A model generated the notes under the pieces. It was given only the letters and a program-made list of their open reading frames with translations. It searched no databases and was not told the DNA's origin. Below, piece by piece: positions 4,414-5,020 of a DNA stretch of 5,020 nt. The stretch spans positions 1-5,020 of the forward strand of contig CAZCNA010000035.1 in assembly GCA_964500215.1 (NCBI GenBank), given 5' to 3'. The position numbers and the translations under genes are program-made. The DNA comes from JBDKLC01 sp964500215. GTDB taxonomy: Bacteria; Patescibacteriota; Minisyncoccia; Phycocordibacterales; CAIZLB01. Positions within the stretch are counted from its first letter, which is position 1. Each line of letters starts with the position of its first letter.

Positions 4414-4848
4414 ATGAGTTATCTCGACAATCTTCGAAAAAAACCAGACTCATACAAGAAAACATTCTCTTTTGTTGTGAGCGGGGGAGTCACAATGATG
4501 GTACTTGCATTGTGGATTGTGTCTTTTGTTCATTCTGCAACAAGTGGTCAGATTGCGGAGGATACTTCATCAAATTCATTTTCTCCATTTTCTGTTATTT
4601 CCGGCCAGCTGGGTTCAATAGTTGGTCATTTTAGAGAAGAAGTTGCAGGTATCGGATTTATCAATTCATTCTCAAGTGATCAATCAGCAAGTTCAACAGA
4701 CGCGACATCTACGGATACATCAGTCACAGCAGACAGTACAAGCACAATGCCTCTTGCTGCCTTCGGAGGATCAACGACTTCAACGACAACACTTCCAACG
4801 GCGACAAGTTCGAAGGTATCCACAACATCAAGTCAAGTGGCCGAATAG
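4414..4848 (+). CDS. Small single-pass membrane protein with Ser/Thr-rich outer tail
   Basis: I do not recognise a named family. The product has 144 residues. A basic N-terminus (residues 1-16, with RKK and KK) is followed by one hydrophobic segment at about 17-40 containing SGGVTMMVLALWIVSF. The rest is polar, and residues 92-144 are almost all Ser, Thr, Ala and short charged interruptions. The positive-inside rule puts the tail outside, where such Ser/Thr tracts often act as flexible, possibly glycosylated linkers. Residues 8-16 are basic, but there is no clear signal peptidase cleavage site after the segment, so it is more likely an anchor. I chose ATG 4414 over the in-frame ATG at 4369 because the latter lies inside the upstream gene and would add 15 residues (KFQFYLHKPKLSIY after the Met) encoded mostly by the end of that gene. 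No Shine-Dalgarno site is seen. It is probably read from the MBL-gene promoter. Confidence 0.75.
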   Translation: MSYLDNLRKKPDSYKKTFSFVVSGGVTMMVLALWIVSFVHSATSGQIAEDTSSNSFSPFSVISGQLGSIVGHFREEVAGIGFINSFSSDQSASSTDATSTDTSVTADSTSTMPLAAFGGSTTSTTTLPTATSSKVSTTSSQVAE

Positions 4849-4857
4849 CGCTTGATT

Positions 4858-4866
4858 TGGTACACT
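4858..4866 (+). promoter_or_regulatory. Possible gyrA promoter, extended -10
   Basis: TGGTACACT is an extended -10 of the same kind as those of lepB and pth. No convincing -35 lies at standard distance. The start would fall near 4873, giving a leader of about 28 bases. Confidence 0.4.
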
Positions 4867-4877
4867 AGTCACACAAA

Positions 4878-4883
4878 AGAGGA
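4878..4883 (+). promoter_or_regulatory. Shine-Dalgarno-like site before gyrA
   Basis: AGAGGA ends 17 bases before the ATG at 4901, further than the usual 5-9 bases. It is the only start in the window with a purine-rich site even roughly in the right place, and its use is uncertain. Confidence 0.3.
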
Positions 4884-4900
4884 ACTCATCACGAATCATT

Positions 4901-5020
4901 ATGGCAAAAAAGACCGAACCACAAGAAGAAGCAAAAAACGAACCTATCAAATCTGATAGCATCATTCAGCGAAGTCTCACGACAGAAATGAAAGAAGCGT
5001 ACATCGACTATGCCATGTCT
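4901..5020 (+). CDS. gyrA: DNA gyrase subunit A, N-terminal 40 residues (cut by window edge)
   Basis: Residues 1-18 are a polar Lys/Glu tail. Residues 19-40 (DSIIQRSLTTEMKEAYIDYAMS) match the well-known start of type IIA topoisomerase A subunits, in which a Met-Lys-x-x-Tyr is followed by DYAMS. GyrA forms the A2B2 gyrase that introduces negative supercoils and carries the DNA-breaking tyrosine, which lies beyond this window. ParC starts similarly, so it cannot be excluded from 40 residues, but gyrA is the better default. The frame is open to the right edge. The gene has its own promoter candidate 52 bases after the preceding stop. Confidence 0.85.
   Translation, partial: MAKKTEPQEEAKNEPIKSDSIIQRSLTTEMKEAYIDYAMS

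Overview
This window looks like a piece of a Patescibacteria/CPR (Parcubacteria-like) chromosome. That placement is inferred from several traits: genes almost without Shine-Dalgarno sites, short genes on alternating strands, a four-domain S1 protein, a degenerate metallo-beta-lactamase-fold protein, and a small N-terminal-anchor membrane protein. No marker is conclusive. All visible stops are TAA or TAG, with no sign of a changed genetic code.

Layout. Positions 1-514 (minus) hold the 5' part of a histidyl-tRNA-synthetase-like gene. It lies downstream of, and probably in an operon with, lepB (signal peptidase I, 575-1255, minus). lepB diverges from pth (peptidyl-tRNA hydrolase, 1327-1926, plus), and their core promoters overlap. 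pth converges on an rpsA-like gene (ribosomal protein S1, 2124-3272, minus). Between them are a bidirectional terminator hairpin (1981-2018) and a GC-rich element bounded by long AT-rich inverted repeats (2023-2129) whose right arm includes the rpsA stop codon. The rpsA frame is broken by one in-frame TAA (2925-2927) between S1 domains 1 and 2.

Positions 3273-3770 have no convincing protein gene. About 300 bases of this (3399-3699) are dense in hairpins. They are framed on the minus strand by a promoter-like sequence and a GC-rich hairpin, so they may encode an unidentified structured RNA or a leader. Divergent from it, on the plus strand, are a degenerate metallo-beta-lactamase-fold protein (3771-4400) and a Ser/Thr-rich single-pass membrane protein (4414-4848). 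These are followed by the first 40 codons of gyrA (4901 onward, cut by the window edge).

Functional picture. Most genes are housekeeping: protein export (LepB), rescue of peptidyl-tRNA (Pth), mRNA binding during translation (S1) and DNA supercoiling (GyrA). The notable points are the nonsense codon in S1, the unassigned RNA-like locus, two promoters placed to give leaderless mRNAs, and two proteins (HisRS-like and MBL-like) that seem to have lost catalytic residues.
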